Assembly (NCBI RefSeq): GCF_014699075.1 | Contig: NZ_JACXAB010000003.1 | Span: 62,001-126,000, forward strand | DNA: 64,000 bases | Source of the DNA: Microvirga sp. | Lineage (GTDB): Bacteria > Pseudomonadota > Alphaproteobacteria > Rhizobiales > Beijerinckiaceae | Direction of reading: 5' to 3' | In this document: in pieces, positions 48,501 through 56,863 of the stretch | How positions within the stretch are numbered: position 1 is the stretch's first letter | Layout: each line of letters opens with the position of its first letter | Made by a program: the position numbers and the translations under genes | The notes under the pieces: model-generated | The model's database searches: none | Told to the model about the DNA's origin: nothing | Seen by the model: the letters and a program-made list of their open reading frames with translations, nothing else

Positions 48501-50289
48501 GGCCATCAGCGACACGACCCTGCGCAGCCTCGAGGAGCGCAGCAATGCCGTCATCGAGAGCCTGCAGGACCGCAGCACCACCCTCCTCTCGTCGCTCCAG
48601 GAGCGCACGATGGAGCTCACCGCCTCCTACCTGCAGTCGACGGAGGCCGTGCGGGCTTCCCTCACCGAGGGAACCGAGCAGACGGTGGAGGCTCTCACGG
48701 GCGCCAACGAGCGCCTGCGCGGCGAACTCACCGACGTGCTCGGCCGCCTGACCGACGCCAACCGCATGCTCCAGCAGGTGGCGGCTTCCGCCAGCAGCAA
48801 TCTCGGTGCCGTCGAGGACGGACTGGCCGGACGCGTTCAGCACATCGAGACGCTCCTGTCGGAGATCGCCACCCAGACTGGCCGCGCCTCCGACCAGGTG
48901 GCCGAGCAGGTCGACGAACTGCGCAACGTGTCGTCCGGTGCCATTCAGCAGGCCCTGGAGCTGGCCCGCAGCCTCGAGGAGCGCGGACAGGCGCTCACCA
49001 GCACCACCGGTGAGCAGATGCGCACCCTCACCGAGGCGGCCTCTGCCCTGGAGCGTGTGGAAGCGCGCATGAACGAGGCGCTCTCCAGCCGCCAGCAGGC
49101 CCTGGACGAGCTCCTGACCCGGATCGGCGAACGCTCGCAGGATCTCGAATCCGTCACCCGCTCCTTCACCACCCTCCTGGAGGGCTCCCTCCAGAACGCC
49201 GAGGCCAAGGCGCGCCAGATCGGCTCCGTCCTGTCCTCGGCGGCCGACACCACCACGGCGGCCATCGGCGAGCAGTTCAAGCGCATCCGCGCCACCACGG
49301 GCCAGGAGAGCGAGCGGACGGCGGAAGCCCTGCGCGCCAGCTACGAGCAGGCCACGGCCGAGATGGCCGAAGCCCTGGGCAGCGCCACAGCGAAGTTCCG
49401 CGATGCGATGGGCGAGCTGCGCGGCATGACGGGCAACATCCAGCGCGAGCTGGAGGCCACCCGCGCCGAACTCCGCCGCGGCGTCGTCGAGCTGCCGCAG
49501 GAGACCCAGGAGACCACCGCCAACATGCGCCGCGTGGTCGCCGACCAGATCAAGGCCCTGAACGAGCTGTCGGCTCTCGTGTCCCGCTCGAACCGCCTGG
49601 TCGATGCGGCGCCTGCCGCCCAGCCGCGCAAGGCGGCGGTCAACGAGACCCCGGTCGCCGCGACCATGGCGGCGGTCGCAGCCGCCGTCGAGCAGCGGAT
49701 CGCCCAGACACCGGCACCCGCCCCTGCTCCGGCACCGGTGGCGCGTCAGGCGGAACCGAAGCCTGCGCCCGTGCGCCAGGTTCAGCCGGCGGCCGAGCGT
49801 CCGGCTCCCCGTCGTCAGGAGGCTCCTGCCCCTGAGGCCGGTGCCCGTGGCGGCTGGCTGTCCGACCTCCTGAACCGCGCCTCGCGTGAGGAAGCGGTGG
49901 AGCCGGCCCGCAGCAATGCAGGCCGTCCCGACCGCACCCGCACCAACAGCCTTGAATCCCTGGACTCGATCTCGGTCGACATCGCCCGCATGATCGACCA
50001 CGACGCGGCCGTGGAGCTGTGGGACCGCTACCGCCGCGGTGAGAGCAACGTGTTCACCCGCCGGCTCTATACCCTGCAGGGTCAGCAGACCTTCGAGGAG
50101 ATCCGCCGCAAGTACGGCCGTGACGATGAGTTCCGGCAGACGGTGGACCGGTATGTGGAAGAGTTCGAGCGCCTGCTCGCCGAAGTCTCCCGCGACGACC
50201 GCGACTCCATGCTGACGAAGACCTACCTCACGTCGGAGACCGGCAAGGTCTACACGATGCTGGCCCATGCGAGCGGCCGGTTCGACTGA
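45505..50289 (+). CDS. Giant coiled-coil membrane protein, growth pole ring (GPR)-like
   Basis: A 1594-residue protein. An acidic N-terminal cytoplasmic part is followed by two membrane helices (about residues 119-139 and 157-178), then some 1250 residues of helical repeats with a register near 30-33 residues, pattern 'RG.E..E.L..TG......I..R...MR', resembling apolipoprotein A/E repeats. A Pro/Ala/Gln-rich linker (about 1380-1480) precedes a conserved globular C-terminal block (1481-1594: VDIARMIDHDAAVELWDRYR, FTRRLYTLQGQQTFEEIRRK). This is the layout of the GPR protein of Agrobacterium and RgsE of Sinorhizobium, which form a ring at the growing pole. Identification is by architecture and recall, not alignment. 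Transcribed alone with a strong terminator; the 1583-residue antisense frame is a codon-bias shadow. Confidence 0.78.
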   Translation: MATENKKMKDPAEAALTAVEQALNLDETFVIHTPSRPGDKPFGDEPKLPDIDDHDFTRGPFGLGSDSLSAHADDHDPRLDGMARSGFVAPDRNAVANDDRQNVGVMLQALQVRPSRRAYWMATLLSLLWLGGIGALVYTQGITTPEQLLATFSTSQLALGAVGLVGPVFLFFIAAMLTVRSQEMKLVARAIGEVATRLAQPESFSTDAVLSVSQAVRREVAAVGDGVERALARAGELETLVRSEISTLERAYSDNEIRIRSLIDELVAQREAIVSNAERVRGSITGVHQNLMQDLDGASERVVSAVSGAGDKVTASLEKQGDHITQALGRAGERVVEEMASRGVELVDRLAGSSDEIKNGISEVGVTITTALESKAQDITGAFERTGDLLTRHLQEGASQVTRTLAETGRGVIDALAQQGNDVREAFEQTARTLEDSFTQRGAEITEKLAATGGVIADDISARTAEMRDQIAAAGTSVSEEIVTRGTQMREQLSETGASLVQALTTSSGTVREEFALTASSLIEELATRGGSLREQLASTGTGVVDEIVLRGNAFRESLAATAGDVTREISQRGTEVREHLESAVRLADESIGTRVEDLASRLESASLRVSESVTVQGQALETSLTQAGERLSTLMGAQVEEFRSAFETRGQEFSDTLSLHTEDAQTRLASTAKDIVLAIASQGSRVNEALNRTSETLSTTVDTRTREMEETLVARLTALEDVTTRGSEVAERISRDVGSITETITGRLEEMDRLITVQGRTVAESFTERAREATTAIETQLSALEEHASRRTTEITANFDTIVERVDSVLGTRSTALNEALVVRTGEMARVMAEGGRDVATALQARVDEISQAITAKTNAIADTLSSKAEQIGQSLDSRIASINEVLGSRADEIAETLGTRAFEINQTLGSRAEEIAATLGSRTEELASALNQSVTMLEDSVVNRLTGAAETIDERGQAVLGSLTGRIGEIRSIFDTQGASLVEALGSRGEFIGREVAAISDTTLRSLEERSNAVIESLQDRSTTLLSSLQERTMELTASYLQSTEAVRASLTEGTEQTVEALTGANERLRGELTDVLGRLTDANRMLQQVAASASSNLGAVEDGLAGRVQHIETLLSEIATQTGRASDQVAEQVDELRNVSSGAIQQALELARSLEERGQALTSTTGEQMRTLTEAASALERVEARMNEALSSRQQALDELLTRIGERSQDLESVTRSFTTLLEGSLQNAEAKARQIGSVLSSAADTTTAAIGEQFKRIRATTGQESERTAEALRASYEQATAEMAEALGSATAKFRDAMGELRGMTGNIQRELEATRAELRRGVVELPQETQETTANMRRVVADQIKALNELSALVSRSNRLVDAAPAAQPRKAAVNETPVAATMAAVAAAVEQRIAQTPAPAPAPAPVARQAEPKPAPVRQVQPAAERPAPRRQEAPAPEAGARGGWLSDLLNRASREEAVEPARSNAGRPDRTRTNSLESLDSISVDIARMIDHDAAVELWDRYRRGESNVFTRRLYTLQGQQTFEEIRRKYGRDDEFRQTVDRYVEEFERLLAEVSRDDRDSMLTKTYLTSETGKVYTMLAHASGRFD

Positions 50290-50311
50290 GCCGTCTCCCC
50301 TCGCTGAATAC

Positions 50312-50339
50312 AAAAACGCGGCCTCCGGGCCGCGTTTTT
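50312..50339 (+). terminator. Rho-independent terminator of the GPR-like gene
   Basis: The stem ACGCGGCC-TCCG-GGCCGCGT is followed by TTTTT, with AAAAA before it. The same hairpin sequence recurs at 53515-53539. Confidence 0.92.
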
Positions 50340-50574
50340 CGTTTGGGGGCAATGCAAGCTGAGCTGGATCGCAGCTACCTTTGCCCAGGGCGGCCGGACG
50401 CGACAGACCCAGATCCTCGCTGTTGCAACATGCAGCCGATCCCTCGTCACCGAACGCCACGGTTGCGCTTTACCAAACAGCATGTAGTGTCGAACGGTAT
50501 ATCTTTGCGATACCTCACGCCGTCCTTCAGTGCGCTGGTGGCCGATACCGTGCAGGCTGAGAGCGGGGGGAATG

Positions 50575-53120
50575 ATGCCAATCTACAGGTTCACGACCGC
50601 CGACCGTATCAACACCCTTACGGCCGGGAACCAGCATTCCCAGCAGGTGACGGCCTTGGGGGCAGCTGGCTTGTGACATGGACGTCAGCCGGCCAGGATG
50701 GCAGCGGCGCCGGCGTCTACCAGCAGCTCTATGCCGCCACCGGCACCAAGATCGGCGTCGAGACCCAGGTCAACACCTACACGATATCGGATCAGAGCTC
50801 TCCGAGCGTGACAGCTATGAGCGGCGGCGGCTGGGTAGTCACCTGGGAATCATTGGGCCAGGACAGCAGCAGCAGCAGGGGCGTGTATCAGCAGCTCTAT
50901 GCAGCCGACGGCAGCAAGATCGGAGGCGAGATACGGGTCAACTCCCACACGGCCGGGGACCAGCACATCAAGCAGGTGACGGCCGTGGGCAACGGCTGGG
51001 TGGTCACTTGGCGATCGGAGGGCCAGGATGGCAGCGGCGCCGGTGTCTACCAGCGCTACTACGAGAATATCCCTGCCCTTACGGCAGGCACCGAGTACGC
51101 CGCCGGCACGACCGTCGACGACACGTTCAACGTGCAGGCCGGCGGACTTACGGCAGAGGATACGATTAATGGCGGCACTGGCGTCGACACGTTGCGCCTA
51201 AGCGTAAGTGGAGCGCTCAACATCGCAGCCCCAGCCGTGTTCGGAGGAATCGAGAAGTTGCAGGGCACAGCGGGGGCCGACACGATCACGGTGTCGGCTG
51301 CACGGCTGGCGAACCTCACCTCCATCGACGGCGGGCCCGGTGCGGATGCGCTTCTTCTCGCATCGACCGGCATCTACAATCTGGCTGCCATCCAAAGCCT
51401 CATCGGGTTTGAGACGATCACGGGCTCGGGGAGTGCGGATACCATCCTCCTCACGGCGGCGCAGTTCCTCAGCGTCGCGACCATTCAGGGCCAGGGCGGC
51501 GTCGACGCTCTGAACTTCGCGTCCGCGGGCAGCTACGACCTTACCGCGCTAGCGGGCTTGTCCGGCATCGAGACGATCCAGGGCTCGTCCGGTAACGATA
51601 CCTTCGTTGTGAGCACCGCACGCCTTGCCGGTGTCTACGCCTTACAGGGTGAGCTCGGTTTCGACGTGCTGCGGATGGCCGCGAGCGGCACGCTCGATCT
51701 GTCGGGCCTCACCAGCACGACCGGCTTCGAGGCCTTCGAGGGCACGGGTGCGTCCGATACCCTGATCCTCACGGGTGCGCAGCTCTCTCAATTTGAGCAG
51801 ATCAAGGGAATGGGCGGTGCCGATACCCTTCAGCTGGCATCCGCCGGCCCGCTCGACATTTCGGCATTGGAGACCTTCAGCAGCTTCACGACGCTCAAAG
51901 GGTCGTCCGGCGCCGACACGATCCGGTTCCGCGACATCCCGATGGGCAACCTTCATCTCGATGGCGGCCTGGGTAATGACACGTTCAGCCTGGTCGCTGG
52001 GGGCGCGTACGATCTCACCACCCTTGCGTCGTTGACAGGTATCGAAACCATCGAGGGCACAGACAGCAACGACGTCATCGTCACGAATGCCGCGCGCCTT
52101 GGAGGCCTTGGCGTCATCGACGGCGGCACGGGCACGGGCGACGTGCTGGAGCTCAGGGCAGATCTCTACGACCTGTCGGCCCTCGACATCCTCAACGTGG
52201 AAACCATCCGCCTCAGCGGCGATGCAGACGTGACGTTCCACGACAAGGCGACGGCGCTTCTCGCCCGCACCACCTCCGTGGAGGCGAGCGTAACGCTGAA
52301 CGGCGCCACGTTCACGAGTGCGGAGCTCGGCCAGCTCTTCCGCCAAGGCCTGCGAACCATCACCACGATTTCGAACGACGTCACGCAGTCCACCGCCTAT
52401 GTGGAGCCCGTCATTGCCGGCTCACTCAGCAACAGGACGGTGGAGATGACACAGACCGCCACGCCCTTCGCGAGCGTGGATCTGGACGCAACGCCCGGCC
52501 TTCAGGTCACCGCCACGGTCACCTACGACAAGGATCGCGGCGTCCTGCGCGACAAGGACGGTGCGGTTCATGTGACCGGCACCTACGCGGTCACGGGTAC
52601 GGTCGCGGAGGTGGAGATGGCCTTGCGCGCGCTCGGCTTCGACCCAACCGACCGGGCAGATGTGATCGGGGCGAGGCAGGACACACTGTTCACCCTCACC
52701 CTCAACGACACGGTGACCACCTCGCAACCTGCACGGGTGACGGTGACCTCCACGGCCACGAACCTGAAGCCGGGCGAGCCCTCCTTGAGCCGCGCCGCCG
52801 TGCAGGAGAACGCCAAGGCCGCCACAGTGGTGGGCGAGGTGCTGGTGGTCGATCCCAACCCGCAGGATGGGCTCACCGTCAGCCTCACCAACAATGCGGG
52901 CGGTTCAAACTCGACGGCGGCAAGCTCGTGGTGGAGGCGGGTGCGGTGCTCGACTTCGAAAAAGCGCGCTTCCATGACATCGCCATCAAGGTGGCCGATG
53001 CAGGCGGGCTCACGGTGGAGAAGACGCTGCGCATCGATGTGGCCGATGTGCTCCTGGAGCAGATCCGCGGCACCGCCGGGCGCAACGTGCTCAAGGGCGG
53101 CCTTGGCCAGGATGCGTTAG
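50575..53120 (+). pseudogene. RTX-type protein 4, 5' and central part, with a frameshift near 50663
   Basis: The likely start is ATG 50575 after a GGGGGG stretch, reading MPIYRFTTADRINTLTAGNQ and HSQQVTAL. At the GGGGG run near 50665 this frame stops within a few codons, while the family sequence continues one base off as GGSWLVTWTSAGQDG; one more G would join them. The protein has three propeller-like repeats (GGWVVTWESLGQD, VGNGWVVTWRSEG), then about seven repeats of 45-50 residues ('G.DTL.L...G.YDL.AL..L.GIETI.GS...DTI....ARL'), a beta domain (VEMTQTATPFASVDLDAT) and a cadherin-like module (LSRAAVQENAKAATVVGEVL). A second frameshift near 52903 ends it. Confidence 0.78.
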
Positions 53121-53437
53121 TGTTCAACGTGAAGCCGACCAAGCGCAACGTGGACAAGATCGAGAGCTTCACGGTCAAGGATGACTGCGTGTGGCTGGAG
53201 AACGCGATCTACAAGGGACTGGGCCGGAAGGGCTCGCTCGACAAGCCTCTGGTGCTCAAGAAGGATGCCTTCTTCACCGGCACCAAGGCGGGGGATGCGG
53301 AGGATCGCATCATCTACGACCGGAAGTCCGGCAAGCTCTGGTATGACGAGGACGGCAGGGGCGAGAAAACCCAGGTGCTGATCGCGCAGATGCAGAAGAA
53401 CCTGCGACTCACCGAGAAGGACTTCTTCGCCATCTGA
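52904..53437 (+). pseudogene. RTX-type protein 4, 3' part after a second frameshift
   Basis: Family sequence resumes in a new frame at 52904: FKLDGGKLVVEAGAVLDFEK completes the cadherin-like module begun in the other frame (VSLTNNAGG). One added G at GGCGGTTC restores continuity. The C-terminal tail follows, shared with the other RTX genes: GQDALVFNVKPTKRNVDKIE, DRIIYDRKSGKLWYDEDGRG and the end TEKDFFAI. With both single-base repairs the gene is 955 codons from 50575 to 53437. A start inside this part would lack a ribosome-binding site and a complete domain. Confidence 0.78.
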
Positions 53438-53514
53438 GCAGCACATGGCCTCTCCCCCTGGAGGGAGGCGGCCGGTTCGAAGAGGCGCTCTCGCCTCTTC
53501 GGTGACATGCGATG

Positions 53515-53539
53515 AACGCGGCCTCCGGGCCGCGTTTTT
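53515..53539 (+). terminator. Rho-independent terminator of RTX gene 4
   Basis: ACGCGGCCTCCGGGCCGCGT plus TTTTT, identical to the hairpin that ends the GPR-like gene at 50312-50339. Confidence 0.88.
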
Positions 53540-53551
53540 GTTGTGCAACCT

Positions 53552-53705
53552 CACTGTCATTCCGGGGCGGCTCATCAGAGCCGAGCCCAGGATCCATAAC
53601 CGCTAACGGTTAGAACAGGGTGCGCTGGATCCGCAGCGCCCCTACGAATAGAGCGTCGTGGATATGGATCCCGGGCTCCGCTGCGCGGCCCCGGAATGAC
53701 AGTGG
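53552..53705. repeat. Palindromic intergenic repeat, copy D
   Basis: Terminal arms of 17 bases are perfect (CACTGTCATTCCGGGGC and GCCCCGGAATGACAGTG). Inside are ATCCATAACCGCTAAC on the left and GATATGGATCCCGGGCTCCG on the right. Same family as copies A, B and C. Confidence 0.9.
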
Positions 53706-53723
53706 CAATGAGCAAATACACGA

Positions 53724-53746
53724 ATGCCCGGGACAAGCCCGGGCAT
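53724..53746. repeat. Short REP-type hairpin
   Basis: ATGCCCGGG-ACAAG-CCCGGGCAT is a perfect stem of 9 bases. It abuts copy D of the longer repeat family. Confidence 0.75.
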
Positions 53747-53788
53747 GACGATTCACTGGAACTATGGGTGGGTGAATTGGCCGGCTCT

Positions 53789-54463
53789 TTAAGCCGGCGC
53801 CTTGTCTTCGCCCGCCGCAGCGGCGGCTGGATCCTCGCGACGCGGCAGCTGGCTGCCGCTGACCCAGCGGACGATGTCGAGCATGACCACGGACAGCGCT
53901 TCGTCGAGCGCTCGGGCTGCGTTCGGAGCATCGACGGCGCTGGTCGGGACGCTGGTGCGGAAGATCCTGCCGTTGACGATGCGCCCGTCGCGGTCGCTGA
54001 CGATCTTTACGGAAATCTCGGCGACCGCCTGGTTGTCCGGGGTCGCGATCTCGAAGCGCCGCAGCTCGGAGATGAGCTGGACGTCCGCCACCGCGCCGCT
54101 GCTCGGGCGCGAGACGCCGCGCAGCTGGGAGGCGTTCTCGAAGGTGTTGATCAGGCGGGTCTGAACCAGACGGGGCAGGTTGTCGGCCCACTGCCCTCCC
54201 CCGATGAACGATACGGAGCCGCTGGCATCCTTCACCAGGATCTGCTGGGTCGAAAGCTGCTGCAGGGCTGCAGGCTCGTTCACCAGAACCTGAACGCCGG
54301 CGGCTCCCCGGATCCGTGCGGACGGCGCCGAGAGGTCGAAGGTGGCCGGAGGAGGCCCCGACGAGCAGGCACCCGTCAGGGCAGCCAGCAGCGCCACCGG
54401 GGCAAGACGCCGGAGCAGGCAGGCTCGTACAGTCGGGGGAGTTACCAAGGAGGATCCACGCAT
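53789..54463 (-). CDS. PqiC/ABC-type transport auxiliary lipoprotein
   Basis: A 224-residue lipoprotein of the PqiC/DUF330 family. A basic N terminus precedes the signal LAPVALLAALTGACSSG (lipobox TGAC, lipidated Cys at about residue 33). The body includes LVNEPAALQQLSTQQILVKD, FIGGGQWADNLPRLVQTRLI and ADVQLISELRRFEIATPDNQ, typical of these auxiliary proteins. They act with MCE proteins in moving lipids between membranes. It is the last gene of the MlaE-MlaF-MlaD-PqiC operon, starting 9 bases after the MlaD stop. Confidence 0.85.
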   Translation of the reverse strand: MRGSSLVTPPTVRACLLRRLAPVALLAALTGACSSGPPPATFDLSAPSARIRGAAGVQVLVNEPAALQQLSTQQILVKDASGSVSFIGGGQWADNLPRLVQTRLINTFENASQLRGVSRPSSGAVADVQLISELRRFEIATPDNQAVAEISVKIVSDRDGRIVNGRIFRTSVPTSAVDAPNAARALDEALSVVMLDIVRWVSGSQLPRREDPAAAAAGEDKAPA

Positions 54464-54472
54464 ACAGGTTAC

Positions 54473-56050
54473 TTAACGGCGTCCATTGTACTCGGGGAGG
54501 TTCGAACGGCCACCGAAAAGAAACTGCTGTGGATTACGTTCGATGCTGCGCACCGCTCGGCTGATGTCGCCCAGGGTCCGACGCCCCTCGACGGCCAGTG
54601 CCTCGTATTCCCGCAGGCCCGAATCCGTGAAGCGGCCTACGCCGGACAGAACGCCCTTGATGCCTTCGGTCCGGGCGTTGAGGTCGTTGGCAAGCTCCCG
54701 CACGGAAACGGCGGCGGCACGGATCTCGTCGAAGGCGCCCTTGCCGGACTCACCGGAGGCTGAGCCCAGGAACTTTTCGGCACCCGCCAGGACGCCATCG
54801 ATGCGATCGGCCGACTTGTTCAGCTTCTCGGTGATCGAGCGCGCCTCCTGGATCGCCTTGTCCACGTCGGGACTGCGGCGGCTCAGGGTCTGGGTGAACG
54901 TGTCGATGTTGTCGACCGTACGTCCGACCTTGGCCGGATCGACCGCCTGGGCGAGTTCGGCGATTTCACTCACAGCCCTGTCCAGCTTGGGCGCGGTGAC
55001 ATTGAGAGACGCAATCAGGCTCGCGGCATCCCGGAGAGCATTGTTGATGGTCTCGCGGTTTTCACCGAGAGCCCTGGTGAAGTTGTCCGTATTCTCGACG
55101 ATCCGGGAAACCCGCTGCCCATCGATCGAGCTTGCAACCTCTTCGACCTTGTCGACGGTGCGGCCGACCTTGGCCGGGTCGATGGCCTTCGCGATGTTCG
55201 AAATGTCGCCGACGGCGCTGTCGAGCTTCGGAGCGGTCTCGTTGAGGCGAGCCACGAGGCTGTCGGCGTTGCGCAGGGTGTTCTCGACCGCCTGACGGCT
55301 TTCGCCCAGGGCCTGGGTAAAGCCTTCCACGTTCTCGACGATGCGCGTCACGCGCTGCGGATCGACCGCACGCACCACCTCGTCCACGTTGGTGGCGAGC
55401 GTCTCGAGCTTTTCGGCCAGGGGTCCGACCTTCTCGGCCGCCTGCCCCACCTGGGCCAGGAAGCGGTCGATGCCCTCGGCGTTCTCGCCGAGAGCCTGGG
55501 AGAAGCGCTCCACGTTCTGGATCGTCCGGCTGATGGCGCCTTCGTTGTCCGTGACCACGCGGCCCACCCGCTCCAGCACGTCATCGGCCCGGCGGGCGAT
55601 GTTGCGGGCGCTTTCGATGAGATCCTGGAAATCGGAGCGGTCGGCGAAGATCGTCGGCATGGGCTGGCCAGGGCCTGCCACCAGCGGAGGCGCTCCCGCC
55701 TCGCCGCCGGTGAGGCCTACATTCGCGACGCCGGTCAGGCCCTGGTATTCCAGGCGGGCGCGGGTGTCGGCCCTGATCGGCGTGCTGCTGTTGACCGACG
55801 CGATGGCCACCACCCGGCGCGGGTCCTCCGGCAGAAGCTCGAGCGTCGTGACATCGCCGACCCGCAGGCCGTTGAAGGACACGCTCGACCCTTGCGAAAG
55901 ACCTGAGACCGATCCGGAAAACACGATGCGGATCGTCTGCCGCGCCTGCCCCCGCTCGCCACCGGAGAACCAGTAGACGAAGCCGAAGGCCGCCGCGATC
56001 ACCGCCAGGGTGAAGAGACCGATCAAGGCGTAGTTTGCACGCGTTTCCAT
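54473..56050 (-). CDS. MlaD-family (MCE domain) lipid transport protein with long helical tail
   Basis: A 525-residue protein, far longer than E. coli MlaD (about 183). One N-terminal membrane helix (METRANYALIGLFTLAVIAA) precedes the MCE domain (about residues 38-120: VSFNGLRVGDVTTLELLPED, LEYQGLTGVANVGLTGG). The rest is a predicted coiled coil that includes two 80-residue repeats (234-313 and 314-393) and an earlier, more diverged one. MCE proteins form hexameric rings that carry lipids; a long tail can make a needle or tunnel, as in PqiB-like systems. ATG 56050 has AAGGG at 6 bases, overlapping the MlaF stop. Operon position is third. Confidence 0.9.
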   Translation of the reverse strand: METRANYALIGLFTLAVIAAAFGFVYWFSGGERGQARQTIRIVFSGSVSGLSQGSSVSFNGLRVGDVTTLELLPEDPRRVVAIASVNSSTPIRADTRARLEYQGLTGVANVGLTGGEAGAPPLVAGPGQPMPTIFADRSDFQDLIESARNIARRADDVLERVGRVVTDNEGAISRTIQNVERFSQALGENAEGIDRFLAQVGQAAEKVGPLAEKLETLATNVDEVVRAVDPQRVTRIVENVEGFTQALGESRQAVENTLRNADSLVARLNETAPKLDSAVGDISNIAKAIDPAKVGRTVDKVEEVASSIDGQRVSRIVENTDNFTRALGENRETINNALRDAASLIASLNVTAPKLDRAVSEIAELAQAVDPAKVGRTVDNIDTFTQTLSRRSPDVDKAIQEARSITEKLNKSADRIDGVLAGAEKFLGSASGESGKGAFDEIRAAAVSVRELANDLNARTEGIKGVLSGVGRFTDSGLREYEALAVEGRRTLGDISRAVRSIERNPQQFLFGGRSNLPEYNGRR

Positions 56051-56058
56051 CGTTACCC

Positions 56059-56862
56059 TTACGCGCCGCCGGTCATGACCGCGCGTGCCCTTTTTCCATG
56101 AAAATAAGAGCGAAGCCACGGATGGTCCGAGGCGAGCATCGCCTCAATAGGACCTTCCGCGAGAATTTTCCCCTCGCCCAGAGCCGCTATCCGGTCGCAG
56201 ACCGAGTAAAGGCTGTCCAGGTCATGGGTTACCATGAATACGGTCAGGCCTAAAGTCCGCTGTAACGTCGCAATCAGGTCGTCGAACTCGCCGGCGCCGA
56301 TGGGGTCGAGGCCGGAGGTCGGCTCGTCCAGGAAGACAATTTCCGGGTCGAGAGCCAGCGCCCGCGCCAAGGCCGCACGCTTGATCATGCCGCCTGACAG
56401 CTCTGATGGCAGCTTGTCGGCGGCATCCGGGTTCAGCCCCACCATCTCGATCTTTAGCATGGCCAACTCGTCGAGCAGCCGGTCCGACAGGCGCAGGTAT
56501 TCGCGCATCGGCACCTGGATGTTCTGCTTGACGGTCAGGGCCGAGAAGAGCGCGCCCTGCTGGAACAGCACGCCCCAATGGCGCTCCAACTGCCGGCGCT
56601 CATCCGGCGACAGCTCGTCGAGGTTCTGGCCCAGCACCTCGATGGTGCCGGCCCGTTTGGAGACAAGCCCGAGGATGGCCCGGGTCAGGACCGACTTGCC
56701 CTGGCCCGAGCCTCCGACGAAGCCTAAGATCTCGCCGCGATAGACATCGAGATCGAGCCCCTTGAGGATGGTCCGGTCCCCGAAGCCGACCTCCACGTCG
56801 CGGGCGCGGATGATCACCTCGCGGTCCTTCGTGGGGTCGGGATGGTGGCGCTCGAGCATCAT
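56059..56862 (-). CDS. ABC transporter ATPase, MlaF-like
   Basis: A 267-residue ATPase. Walker A is FVGGSGQGKSVLTRAILG, the signature is LPSELSGGMIKRAALARALA, Walker B is PEIVFLDEPTSGLDP, and the switch His is in VFMVTHDLDSLYSVCDR. The SGGMIKR form of the signature and GQNL are typical of MlaF/Ttg2A. It powers lipid transport with the MlaE permease. ATG 56862 (or the adjacent ATG 56859) follows the MlaE stop by one base (TGAGATG), so translation is coupled. The C terminus keeps the extension that contacts the partner domain. Confidence 0.92.
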   Translation of the reverse strand: MMLERHHPDPTKDREVIIRARDVEVGFGDRTILKGLDLDVYRGEILGFVGGSGQGKSVLTRAILGLVSKRAGTIEVLGQNLDELSPDERRQLERHWGVLFQQGALFSALTVKQNIQVPMREYLRLSDRLLDELAMLKIEMVGLNPDAADKLPSELSGGMIKRAALARALALDPEIVFLDEPTSGLDPIGAGEFDDLIATLQRTLGLTVFMVTHDLDSLYSVCDRIAALGEGKILAEGPIEAMLASDHPWLRSYFHGKRARAVMTGGA

Positions 56863-56863
56863 C

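Larger units (their letters stand above)
53438..53788. other. 351-base non-coding stretch after RTX gene 4
   Basis: It holds a hairpin at 53479-53500 (GAAGAGGCG-CTCT-CGCCTCTTC), a terminator at 53515, repeat copy D, and a short REP-type hairpin at 53724-53746. No ORF is supported. Confidence 0.7.

Noticed and set aside
45709..50460. A 1583-codon open frame antisense to the GPR-like gene
   Set aside because: It mirrors the sense gene over its whole length, has low-complexity Arg/His/Leu/Gly composition, no family motif and no ribosome-binding site. High GC with a strong third-position bias opens such frames.
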